Shown here in pieces: positions 20,000 through 31,246 of a stretch of DNA of 54,849 bases. Where the stretch lies: contig JAQTXG010000007.1 in the NCBI GenBank assembly GCA_028688895.1, forward strand, positions 1-54,849, given 5' to 3'. Position 1 is the first letter of the stretch, and the number at the start of each line of letters is the position of its first letter. Both the position numbers and the translations under genes were made by a program. Below the pieces are notes generated by a model. That model was not told where the DNA came from and did not search any database. It saw nothing but the letters and a program-made list of their open reading frames with translations. The DNA is from Candidatus Altimarinota bacterium. GTDB lineage: Bacteria; Patescibacteriota; Gracilibacteria; BD1-5; UBA6164.

Positions 20000-22366
20000 T
20001 TATTTAATAAGAAATCAAGCTTTATCTAAGATAAATTTTATAGCATTATCATATTCAGAGTATAAGAATTCAACAAATTGTTTATCTTCAAGTTTTTCTC
20101 TTTTTCATCACTCTTTTAGTGATTCTTCTTCAGAATGTCTGATGTAAAAATTTTCATTTGCTACATCTTTCCATAAAGTATCTATAAAATGTTTTTTTGT
20201 ATAACTATATAGCTTTGGAAAATTATCTTGATCTATCCAACTTATAGAACTATATTCAATAGCTCACTCTGTTTTATTATCTTTAGCATTTCATAATATT
20301 GAACACAAATTAATAAAAGCTTTTACAATTTTTTCTAGTCAGTTATTTTTTTGTGTTATATCACTACTAATTATTTCTATTCTTGATGTATAAAGTAAAT
20401 CTAAAAAATTTTTTAATTCTTCTCATAATAAAACTTCATTAATTTCATAACTATGAACATTAGATGTTTCTACAAATGATTTTTGTTTCTTATATAATTC
20501 CCATAAAATTGGATTATCAGTTGAAGAAATATCTTCTAATCACTCTTTTATAATCCAATCAAAAAAATCTTTTAATATTTTATTTCTTTTATCAGCTTCT
20601 TTTTCTTTATTGTTTATAACTACTTCTAAAACTAGAATTAAAAAATCATTTCTTCCTATAATTTTTTCATATTGACTTCATAAATGATGTATAGTTTCAA
20701 AAATTAATTCAATTAATTTTAATATTTCATTATTTTCAATACCTTTTTTTTCAATTTGTTTAATTAATTTTTCAAATTTAGTAAATGGTACTAATCAAAA
20801 ATTATTCTTAAAACTTTGTCATACCTCACAATATTTATCATACTTTTGCTTACATATTCTAGTTAATCATAAAGTAGAATCATTTTGATATAATGATTTT
20901 GCTTCTTCATCTGGCATATTTAAAAGTACTTGTAATGCTTCTTCAGATGTTACAGGTTTATTTTTTCAATTTAATAAATAGAAAATGTTAGCTTCTTGAT
21001 TTTTATGAGATTCTTTATACTCTATTTTTTCTCATTTTTGATCAAATATAACAAAACAAAATGGGATAGTAATATCTGCTTTAAGTTTAGATGCATTATA
21101 TAGTCTATGATTTCAATCAATTCTTGAAATTTGTCATTTCTCTATTTTATCAAAATTTATGTTAATTTCTTTTAAAGTATTATTTCAATTTACTATTTTT
21201 ATTGCTTTATTATCTAATAATTTCAATCATATAACTACTTCACCTAAAAATCTTTTACTTGCTGATTCTAAATATTCATTAATTTTTTTACATCTATCTT
21301 TGTCTTCATTTCTTTGACTTCATCAATCATTAAAATATATAGGCTCAGATATTTTTGCTATATCTTTTATGTTAGCATATCATCTAATTGTTGTAAAATC
21401 TCATACTTGAGATAATCAAAAAAAATTATGAGTGTATTCTCACTTACTATTTTTAAATTCATATTTATTATCTAAATATTCTAAATTTGTAATATTATCA
21501 AAAAAATCTTCAGGTTTGGTAAATAAATCTTTAATAACATTCAATTGAAATTTAGTTTTATTAAATTCAATTAATTTATTTTTTGAAAGTTTAGCTGTAT
21601 CATATAATTCTAAATTATCTGATACATTTGAAAATATTTCTCAGAAATCGTCTGACACATCGTTTTTGAATAATCATTTTAATGCATTCTCTAGATTATT
21701 AAAAGATTCTATTGATTTATCATTTGTTTCTAATAATCAACTAGGTATTATTGTTGGAACAATTTCTTTTAATTCTGAAACTAATTTTTTAGATTTTTCA
21801 TTTAATTCTTTCAATCATGAATTATTTTTTAAATCTTCTGCTAGTTTATTAATTCTTTCACTGTCTTTAGCTAATATTTCAATCTTTAATTTTAAATCAT
21901 CATTTTTTTTATCTTCTAATTTTAATAGATTTACTAGTATGTTTCACTCTATAATAGAATAATTCTCTATTTTATTTTTTATCTTTAATGATTCTAGTAA
22001 ACTTAAAAGTTCAACTCTATCATCTACTAAAATATCTCTTCAAAATATTTCAAGCAAATATTTTGAATCCTTATCGTCTATTTGCCAAAGTGGAAAATCT
22101 TTTAATCTATATTTTAAATATATTAGTAAATTATCTTCTTTTAATGCTCTTCTTAATGAAAAATATCAATCTCCTATCCTAATAAATGTTGATTTTATTC
22201 ATTTATTTCTTATATCACTTCATAATCTAGAAGACATTGTTAATTCTGGTGTCTTTCAATCAGTATGAAGTCATCATTTAGATACTGCTAAATCGACTAT
22301 TTGCTTATAGTGCAAATAGTCGTAATCTTTTAATATCTTTTTTGCTGTATTATAAAAGTTTGCCAT
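20000..22366 (-). CDS. HARE-HTH + DGQHR-domain protein, restriction-island component (788 aa)
   Basis: Residues about 3-70 form a HARE-HTH (winged helix) module: FYNTAKKILKDYDYLHYKQI, GGLHTDGKTPELTMSSRLGS, STFIRIGDGYFSLR. A helical middle follows. Around residues 405-440 is GQISRIDGNHRLYNASKL with IPFCFVIF, a variant of the DGQHR motif (here DGNHR) seen in DndB-like proteins linked to DNA phosphorothioation and other modification systems. The remaining 300 residues are mostly helical and unassigned. It is last in a five-gene operon with a restriction-modification pair. HARE domains are proposed to sense modified DNA; a regulatory or sensor role here is inferred. Confidence 0.8.
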
Positions 22367-22390
22367 TTCCAAATCTTTTTATATAAATTT

Positions 22391-22834
22391 CTAAAATCAC
22401 ACTATTACTTGTTTGTTTGAAATAGGTGTATATGAAGCTATTTTTCAATTACTTTTTAATTTATCAAGCATTACATGTAGTTTTCATATTTCACTAAATA
22501 TATCTTTTCAAAAAAGTTCATTTGAGTACTTTATATCATGGTGGTTTATTTCCCAAAAAATAAAGTTACTTAATCTGCACTTTATATATGAAAACAAGTT
22601 TTCTAATTCACTTTCTTTTCTTAAAGCATATTGCTCTAACCCAACTTTTATAAAAGTTGAATTTATTCAGTTTGTTTTAATATCTTCAAGAATAAGTCAA
22701 TTTATCATATCTTCAGCATTTTTTACATCAGCATCTAAAACTCATTCATTTCTTACTAATTGAGTTATTGCATAAAGATGTAAATAATAATGTTTTTCAA
22801 GAATTTTTTGAATAGTTTTTGTTATGTTTATCAT
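22391..22834 (-). CDS. small HARE-HTH-like winged-helix protein (147 aa)
   Basis: Residues about 3-75 have the same plan as the N-terminus of the following gene: ITKTIQKILEKHYYLHLYAI, then VLDADVKNAEDMINGL, then NGINSTFIKVGLEQYALRK. The paired STFIKVG / STFIRIG segments make a shared HARE-type fold likely. The C-terminal half has a Trp/His-rich strip (FIFWEINHHDIKYSN). It lies 24 bases upstream of the DGQHR gene and 28 bases after the HEPN-like gene. A DNA-binding or adaptor role is inferred. Confidence 0.68.
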
Positions 22835-22862
22835 ATGATTTTATTAAAATTTAAATTTTAAT

Positions 22863-23444
22863 TTAGCTAGATATTTTTTCAATTTTAGGTTTTATTTCAT
22901 TTAAAATATATTCTATTTCTTCTTCAGATTTTATAGTTCAAAAATATGAATTTAAGTCATATGGAGTATTTTTTTCTCTTGTGAAACAATCAAATATTTT
23001 TATTAATACATCTAATATTTTTTCAGCATCATTAATTAATAATAAATTCATAATTCAATTTAATCTATGATTTGGAAAATTATTATTTCAATTACTTATA
23101 TCTTGGTGTCAAAAAATTTGGTCTCTACACTCTACTAATCTTTTATACTCATCTGTTTTTAGTATTCAATCTAATATTAATTTATAGGATTTATTATCTA
23201 CTAATTCCACCCAATTAAATAAACTAATTACTCTTTTATCATTTTCTTTAAGCAAATTACATATTATTAAACAAGATTCTATAAAACATGCATTACAAAC
23301 TCTTTTTAAAAAACTTGAAGATATATCATTTAATGAAAACATATTTTCATCTCATGGTAATTCAATAATCTTTTTACAATATACTAATTGGTTAGTTGCA
23401 ACCTGAATTAATTCAGCAAATTGATATTCTTTAATTTTTCTCAT
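22863..23444 (-). CDS. HEPN-like protein, candidate toxin or RNase of the restriction island (193 aa)
   Basis: The protein is all-helical in pattern. Residues about 125-135 read VECRDQIFGHQDIS, giving an R-x5-H arrangement like the catalytic R-x4-6-H motif of HEPN ribonucleases and AbiU2-type proteins. Several cysteines occur in the middle (VCNACFIESC). There is no nuclease or MTase signature of other kinds. It starts one base after the specificity-subunit stop codon, so the two are translationally coupled. HEPN proteins inside restriction islands usually act as abortive-infection effectors; this assignment rests on a short motif and context only. Confidence 0.55.
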
Positions 23445-23445
23445 T

Positions 23446-24780
23446 TTATAAAAACTTACCTTCTAAAATCATCCCCTTAATTTTCTCATCCAAATCAACT
23501 TTTAATTTTTCAATTCTATCCTGATTTAGTTTATTTTTATTCTTGATTTCATCAATTCAATTTACTATTTTTTCTTGTATATTTAAAGTTGGTATAGGAA
23601 AAGAAATTAACTCAAATTTTCATTTTGTTAGCTCTTTTTGCTTTGTTCATCAAGAAAAACAATCTGATAATTTAGTTTGTCAATGTATTGTATTAAAATA
23701 ATATGTTACAAATATAGGTAACACTATATTATTATTAACTCTTAAAGTAGTTACATGAGAATCAGTTATACAATTTTCATAATCTTTATCAATGATACAA
23801 ACTCTTCAAATTGTTCATTCTCATGTTGAATTTATTAATATATCATCTTTTGATACTAATAACTTTTTATCTATTTTTTGAGCATTTTCAGTATCCCAAT
23901 TTCTTGATCTAGATAAATCAAAACTAATATTTCATACACATTTTTGAGAAACTGCAATATATTTTCAATTATCATCATATTTTGGTGACTTTCATCTATG
24001 AATAGAATGTGCAATATCTTTCATTTTTAATTCTTCAAATTTAGATTTATATAAATTTCAAAGAAAACTTAAAACATCCCACCTCTCCAAATCCTCATAT
24101 CCAACACAAAAAAACTTCTTTTTTTCTTTTTCTTCTATTTCTATTCCTAGCTCCTTCATCAAATAATTATCTACTTCTTTGTTTAAATTTTTATTTTCAT
24201 CTTCTAACCTTTCTATTTCGTTTTTTATATCATTATAAGTTTTTACTATTTTTTCTTGAATTTCTAAAGGTGGTAAAGGGATTTCTAAAGATGATAATAA
24301 ATCAAATGTAAGATTCTGTCTTACTGATCATGATGTATTTGCTCTTAATGTATTATTAAACCAATTTGAAGAAAGAATTAAATGTAAATATTCAGTTGAT
24401 AAATATTTTTCATCACAATGAAATACTACATAGGCAGGACTTATGTATTTTCATTTTAATCATTGTTTTACTATTCATATAGATCATACATTTACCCTAT
24501 ATGGATTATATGTGATATCATTAGTTTTAACTTTTTTGTAAGATTGATTAATATTTTTTCATAATTCATCATAAGTATCAATAACTCAAACTTTATTATT
24601 TACTCATAGTATTGAAAAAACTTCATTAGGTGAATTATTTAATTTTATTTTTTCGCTTCTTTCTTTTATATATTTTCATAATTTTTCCATAGGAAAAACA
24701 CTATCAAGCATTCATATATATCACTTAATATCCCACCTATTTTCTAACTTTTCATATTCTAATAAAAAACTATTAAACAT
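23446..24780 (-). CDS. hsdS: restriction-modification specificity subunit, HsdS-like (444 aa)
   Basis: The DNA target-recognition subunit. Two target-recognition domains are followed each by a helical spacer: LEIPLPPLEIQEKIVKTY with a long coiled stretch (residues about 180-230), and FPIPTLNIQEKIVNGIDEI near the C-terminus. The length is normal for HsdS (400-450). Two recognition domains imply a bipartite target. It starts one base after the stop of the fused nuclease-methyltransferase gene, which suggests coupled translation. No HsdR motor gene is found nearby, so it probably works with the fused subunit as in BcgI. Confidence 0.88.
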
Positions 24781-24781
24781 A

Positions 24782-26830
24782 TTATTTTCATTGATAATTA
24801 AATAATTCTTTTTGAAATTTTCTATATTCTTGAGTAACTAGTGGTAACTCATTTCATTCAGAATCTGTTGCACCTGTTGAAGTAATTCAAGAATTTGTAA
24901 CTTCTGCCATAAATATAGGATAATTAAGAGATTTTTTTTGCTCTTTTTTTGATTGATTTATCAAATCATCTATTAATTTTTTTAATTCTGATTTTATTAT
25001 TTTTTTATCTTCTTTGTCTGCAATTTTTATTTTTTCATTGTATTCTTTTTCTATTTTTTGAATTTCTTTATTGTACTTTTCTTCTATTTGCTTTGATGTA
25101 TTTTCATAATTTAACTTTTCTTCTTCACTAAACTTTTGTAAGAATATTATACTAGATTTTACACTAGCTTTTGATGATATAAATGTATCAACAGGAAGTG
25201 ATACAACCGCTAAGATTTTAGCTTTTCCTTCTGCAAATTCTCTTACATATTGCAAACTTGGATTATTCAAAATTCATTCTGGTAATACAACTCACATTTT
25301 TCAAGCTGGTTTCAGTAAATTTAAACATCTTTCTATAAAAAGTATTTCTGTTTTTTGACTACTTTTTCCAGATGATAATTTATATTTTGGTAAAACTGGT
25401 ACTTCTCAAATTTCATCAAAAACACTTGCTCAAAAAGGTGGATTTGTAATAACTAAATCAAACATTTCATCTTCTATTTCTCATACATTAATTAATCAAT
25501 CGTGATGATGTACTCAACCATGTCAGTCTCAATGCATTATCATATTCATTTTACTAGTTCTAGCCATGCGACTATTTTTATCTGTTCAATAAACACATTT
25601 TGTAGCTAAATGCCATTCTCTTTTTTCTAGTTCTTGATTAAGTTTTACAAATTCTTCATTCAATTTTTTTGCATTTTCCTCTTCACTTAGATTCATTTTA
25701 TCTATTTCTTCTTTTATCTTATCTTTTTTTGTTTGTATATCATCTTCTATTTGTCATAATACTTCTTGGAAAAATCTAATCAAAAATCATCCTGATCATG
25801 AAGCAGGATCTATTACTTTTTGTCATTCTTTTACATCCAAAAAATCAACTATAAATTCAACAACACTTCTAGGCGTAAAAAACTGTCCTATTTCTCATCT
25901 AAAAGTTTGTCATAGAAACTTTTCAAATGCTATTCATTTAATATCATCTCAAGTTTTTGATAAATTATATTTTTCAAGTTTACTTACTATATCCTTAAAA
26001 GTACTATCTTTTAATTTAATCCTTTCATTGTCTTCAAAAAGTTTATCTTCTCTAAAATTTTGTTTTGTATTTTCAAATAAAAATTGGATATAACTCATAG
26101 ATCAAAATTTTACTGGATCACTTATTGAAAGACTTGGCTTAATTATTTTATCAAAATTTTCTTCTTGTTCTTCTATATATTTTTTTGTAAATATTTTTCA
26201 ATATTTATCTTGTCTTTCGAAATTGATTTTTATAAATAGTAATTTACTTATTTCATCAAATGCAGAAGCTGGATCAAGAGCATCTCTATTTCTTATAGAA
26301 TTATGACAATTTTTTAATAGGTTTGTAAATTCTTCCCTTGAAAATGCTTTTGTTTCTTCTAATAATTGTTTAATTTCTTTTTCTGTTGCCGTAGAAGTAG
26401 GAATATTTAAAATCTCATCCGGTAAATTAGGCATTATATCATCTATTACTTGAAAAAATTTTGTTTCTTTTGAATTATGAGTAACAAAAAATTTAGCTCC
26501 TGCCCAAGAAGCATAATTTAATCATTGATAATAATCTTTTGTTCTTATAACTACATTATCAGATTTACATTCTACTACTATTAATGGTTTTTTTCTAGCT
26601 TTTCTTTCTTCTTCTGTTTTCCAAATAACTATATCAGCTGAAGCTCTTCAATTTCATCTATCAGAATTATTTACTTTTAACTCTTGCTCCATTTGATTAG
26701 GATTATATCCATAATCATTAATCAACACTTGAATATATTTTTGCCTTACTTCTTCTTCTGGAGTTAAAATATGCCACTCGTTTTTAAGTAGACAAAATAT
26801 TTTATTATCTTTTATTTGTAATTCACTCAT
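24782..26830 (-). CDS. fused PD-(D/E)XK nuclease + N6-adenine methyltransferase, BcgI/type I-like (682 aa)
   Basis: Residues about 20-140 resemble the HsdR N-terminal nuclease fold: SADIVIW (Asp66) and PLIVVECKSD (Glu87, Lys89), a complete D-ExK site. Residues about 270-560 are an HsdM-like methyltransferase: GQFFTPRSVVEFIV, DPASGSGGFLIRFF (SAM site, about 340) and ITNPPFGASVF (catalytic NPPF, about 463). A coiled segment (about 580-640) precedes the C-terminus. With the adjacent S subunit and no translocase, this matches BcgI-like enzymes that cut and methylate with one polypeptide. It is first in the operon. Alternatively the nuclease domain could be inactive. Confidence 0.85.
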
Positions 26831-26956
26831 ATTTTTTATTTATAAATTATCTTAAAATAAATATATACTAATAATATACATTTTTTATAATTTGTCTAAA
26901 AAAAATATAAAATAGTAAATATATGTTATCAACTATTTTATATTTTTTTTTATTAT

Positions 26957-29353
26957 TTACTTTACTAGTTCCCTATCACTATAATAATAATCTCCAACAA
27001 TCCCTATTTCCTTCACCAATTCTTTATTTTCTTTTTTGATATCTATAGCAAAATTTCTAATACCTGGTTGTTTGTATAATTTGTAGCTGTATTCTGTACA
27101 TTTTGGGTTTGGTAGTTTGTATTTAATGTCGTAATGAGTTGATTCTAGGAGTCTAGTTGTTTGGTAATAATCTACTTGTTGAAAAGTATCAAATTTTTGG
27201 ATATTCATTCATTCTTTTGCTTCTACGATAGCATTTTTTGGTAATAGTACTCTGACATATGATTTATTTGTTCATTTTCATTGTATATTTATCAGATTGT
27301 CTCTGTTTTCTTTTACTCAATGACTGTCTAATAATCAGTTTACTTTTTGTTCTTCAATTTTTGAAAACATATGTGTTCTATAAATACTTAGGTTAGTATC
27401 TATGCTACAATCAGTATTTTCTACTATGTTTTTTTTGTATTTCAATTCTATATATCTATCACTTTTATTTCATCATACTGATGTGAAAACTGGATAAGCA
27501 AAATCTAGAGTATCACTATAATTTATCTTTCCATTTACTCATAATTTCCATAATAGATTGTTTTCTTCTGGATTAAATGAATATAGTACAATGTCTCTTG
27601 ATTTGATGTTATTTATTATTATATTTAAATATGTAAAATAATCTTTTTTTTCTTTTAATATATTTATAAATACATTTGCAAAATCAAAAAGTACTTGTTT
27701 TGGTGTTCATAATGCTCATACTTTGAATATTTTTGCTTCTACTAATGTAGACATGATAAGTGAAAAATTTTCTTCAGTAATAGTTTCATCTAATAAATCA
27801 AACTTGATTCATCATGTATTTTTTAAAAAATCTTTGATTGTATTTTGATTTATAAATATAATTCAATCAACTTTTCTATTTACTTTATCTATAAATGATT
27901 TCATACTTTTTGAACTTGCTTCAAAACTTAGATAATAGTTTGAATCTCTAAATCAATATGTTTCTGTTATCTGATTTAATCACTCTGGAGCTGGTTCTTT
28001 TTCTATCATAACTTTGTTTATATCCCATTCATATGAATATACATCTTCTTTTTGAAAATCTATCACTTTTCAGTTTCTAAAAGTGACTGTTGCCATGCTT
28101 CACATAAATCATCAAGTAGGTCTGATTTCATCATTGTTTTGAAATACTACTAAATATTTTCTCTCTGTATTGTGTCAAAGTAAGCTCAAAAATACATCAT
28201 AATCTTTGTTTATAATATCTAGAAAATCATAAGATTCTTTTAGCTTTGTTTTTGCAAAGTTTAATTTATCATTTAGTTCTTTGTTTGGTAAGTCTTTTAT
28301 TTTATCATAGTATACTATAGAATTGTATAGATTGTCTACCAATTCACTAAATTGTCATTTGATATTGAATAGCAAATTTGTTGTTTTTACATTTTGTATT
28401 CAATCGCTTTCATTTATAAACTTGGTTGTTCATTCATATATTTTTATCGATTTTTCTAATATATTAGTGATTTCATTTCATCATTTTAGTACATAATATC
28501 AGTTTTTTACATCTTGGATAGGTAGTAATCTAAATGGTATAAACAGTAGCATACCATCTGAAAAGTTTTGTTTTGCTTCAGTTACTTTTGATTTTATTAA
28601 ATTTAAATCACTAGAATTGTCTTTTATGGATAATAGATTTTCATATCATGAGTTGATTTTTGATTCAACTATATTTTTATCAAATACCATTAATATAGAT
28701 ACAACTATCAATCACAATATAGTATATATAAAAAATTGTTTAGTAAAAAGTAGTCTTTCGTTCAATAATCAAATAGTATGACTTTTATTATTTATTTCAT
28801 CTATATCTGAAATCTCTTCTATTTCTTTAATTTCTTCTACTTCTTTAATGTATATATTTTTGTGATTTAATTTGTTTAATGTTTTATTTTTTATATTTTC
28901 ATATGCATTTATAAGTTTATTTTTTGTATTTTTTAAAATATCAGAATAATTATTTTTTTGTTCTTTTACTTCCAAATTGTTTATCGTTTGTATTTTTTTT
29001 ATCTTTTGCTTTGTTGTTGTATCTTTTTGATTATTTCTTTTTATATTTTTTATATATAATTCTATTCATTTTAGATATGATTTTATTTTGTTGTGTTTAC
29101 GTGGTTTTTCGCTTAAATCTATATCTTTTATTTTTTTACTTTCTGTTATAGAATCAAAATTTTTAGTTTTTGATTTCTGTATTTTACTATGTTTTCTAGA
29201 TGATATATCTGCATCTTTTAAATCCTTTTTTATATCATTTACTATAGAACTAGAAACAATATCAGATGGTTTTATCTGATTTATCTCGTAGATATCTGAT
29301 ATATCTATGAGTGGATTTAGGTTTTGCGAAATATCATTTATTTTGTTTGTCAT
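26957..29353 (-). CDS. DUF4012 membrane protein (798 aa)
   Basis: The first 190 residues are cytoplasmic-type, highly charged and repetitive in Lys, Ile, Asp and Asn. One membrane helix follows at about 205-225 (FFIYTILGLIVVSILMV). The outer part shows the DUF4012 hallmark RKYLVVFQNNDEIRPTGGF with MGSMATVTF near residues 405-435. DUF4012 proteins are common in Candidate Phyla Radiation genomes and are thought to belong to the envelope; the function is not established. The N-terminal basic extension is unusually long. It lies 86 bases after the dnaA stop, with a terminator hairpin between. Confidence 0.85.
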
Positions 29354-29378
29354 TTGAAAATAATTATTTCTGTATAAA

Positions 29379-29404
29379 AGCCTTCCCTGCAGGGAAGGCT
29401 ATGA
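29379..29404 (-). terminator. intrinsic terminator of dnaA
   Basis: Perfect palindrome AGCCTTCCCTGCAGGGAAGGCT at 29379-29400; on the minus strand the stem is followed by TTTTAT. GC-rich for this genome. Confidence 0.75.
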
Positions 29405-29439
29405 ATATTTATATGTTTTTTATAGTTTCATTAAATAAT

Positions 29440-30864
29440 CTATATTCACATACTATCTCTTATAACATTTACTTCATGTAATAATCATTGGTCTTTTTTT
29501 AGTAATCATTCTAGTTTGTTGCAAGAATATAGTACTGCTGCATGATTTCTACCTGAGAATATATTACCTATTCTTTCATATGTATAATGCATCTTAGTTT
29601 TTAATAAATACATAGATACTTGTCTAGGAATCATGAATTCTTTTTTTCTATTTTGACCTGTAATTCATTCTACTTCTATACCAAAATGGTCTGAAACTTT
29701 TTTGATAATATCTTCATAACTTTTGATAGTAGTTTTTTGTGGTACTTTTATACTTCAAAGTATATCTGTAGTAAAACTCAATTTTTTTAGTTTTTCGGCT
29801 ATTCTAGGAAGAGTAGGAGTATTTCCTGATAGTTCGTATTCAGCTATCATTTGATTTAATACTCATTCTAATTCTCTGACATTTTCTGTTACATTTGCTG
29901 CTACAAATTCTGCTACATCTTGAGGTATCATGAATTCACTATTTCTAGCTTTTTCTTGTAGTATAGCTAGTCTAGTTTCAAAATCTGGTCTACCTATATC
30001 TACTGTAATACCCCATTCAAATCTACTTCTAAGTCTAGGTTCTAGGTTTTCTAGCTCTTTTGGTGCTCTATCTCATGAAATGATTATTTGTTTACTTGAT
30101 TCATATAATATATTGAATATATTGTATAATTCATTTTGTGTTTGTTCTTTTTTAGCTAGAAATTGTACATCGTCTATGATCAATACATCTACTTCTCTAT
30201 ACTTTTGTCTAAGTCTCTCTATGCTTCTTTTTTTAACTGCTGATACGTATTCTGTAATAAATTTGTCTGCAGTTGTATACACTATTTTTTTATCTTTAAA
30301 TTTTTTGATTATTTCATTTCATGCTCATTGCAATAAGTGAGTTTTACCTAATCATACATCACCATAAATATATAATGGATTGTATGATTTACCTGGATTT
30401 CTACATACAGCTTCACAAGCAGAATAAGCTAATTGATTATCTGATCATACTATAAAGTTTGAAAGATTGTATCTATCATTTACTGATTTTGTACTTGTTA
30501 TTTCTTGATGATGAGAATTTTCTTCTTCATCACTTCATTTTTTTACTTTTTTAGTTTTAGATACTTCTTTCAAGAAATTAGCACAATCAACTACATCTGT
30601 ATTTGATGGATTGTCTATGTTTTGATCTACTATAAAAGATATTTTTTCTAAGTCTCTTACTTCCAATTTTGCAGCGTTGAAAATATCGTTGTAAAATTTA
30701 GCTTCTAGATTGTCTTTCATAAATGAAGATACAACTCCAAATACTATCTCAGTTTCTGTAATATCTATAATAGTAATCTTTCTAAAGTATACTAAAAAAT
30801 CTTGTTTTTTAACTGTATCTATAATATTTATTACTATATTTTTAAGTTTGATTTGTTTTTGCAT
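29440..30864 (-). CDS. dnaA: chromosomal replication initiator DnaA (474 aa)
   Basis: The initiator that binds and melts oriC. Domain I occupies residues 1-85, followed by a short charged linker. The AAA+ domain shows [20 protein letters not shown] (Walker A), [20 protein letters not shown] (Walker B) and SGMKISSR-like sensor sequence. Domain IV ends with the DNA-contact segment [20 protein letters not shown]. The length is typical (440-480). ATG 30864 is chosen because domain I begins there. Upstream lies a gap of about 350 bases of AT-rich DNA that could include its promoter and the origin. Confidence 0.95.
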
Positions 30865-31216
30865 TTTTAAATATGTTAGGTTTATTATAATATATTTTTA
30901 AATTAAGTCATCTAATCTATTTTTATTTTATTATTCAGCTTTATTTGTGTTTTTCTTCTCTTGTTTAACTATAAATAGTTTAGTTAAATATAAATATTAG
31001 TCAAAGTAATATTTCCCCTTGACGTGTTTTTATGTTTAAAAAATGTAAACAAACTAGTGTTTTCTTTAGTAGTACATACCAAAAATGACTTTTTAACATT
31101 TTGAGTAAAAACTTTTTATTATTTTTATTTAAGTCTCTTTTTGATTTTTATTTAATATTTTATACTTATTTTTATAAAAATAGCAATAGATTGTTGTACA
31201 ATTTATTGGCACAAAA
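30865..31216. other. AT-rich non-coding region upstream of dnaA, possible oriC
   Basis: No gene is seen. The DNA is about 80 percent A+T, with a candidate dnaA promoter on the minus strand (TATAAT, complement of 30886-30891, with a TGACTT-like -35). I do not find canonical TTATCCACA boxes, so origin function rests on position beside dnaA and base composition only. Confidence 0.3.
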
Positions 31217-31240
31217 AAACTACTAATTCATTAGTAGTTT
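31217..31240 (-). terminator. intrinsic terminator of the FISUMP-pilin gene
   Basis: Stem AAACTACTAA / TTAGTAGTTT with loop TTCA and a T run on the minus strand, directly after the stop of the 31247-32959 gene. Confidence 0.85.
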
Positions 31241-31246
31241 ATTTAG

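Noticed and set aside
20000-26830. Complete type I restriction system with HsdR
   Set aside because: No helicase/translocase gene is found on either side; the only nuclease signature is fused to the methyltransferase, so a BcgI-like layout fits better.
29066-29353. Separate 95-residue basic protein at the start of the DUF4012 gene
   Set aside because: The frame continues through a TGA (glycine) into the membrane helix and the DUF4012 domain, so it is the N-terminus of one 798-residue protein.
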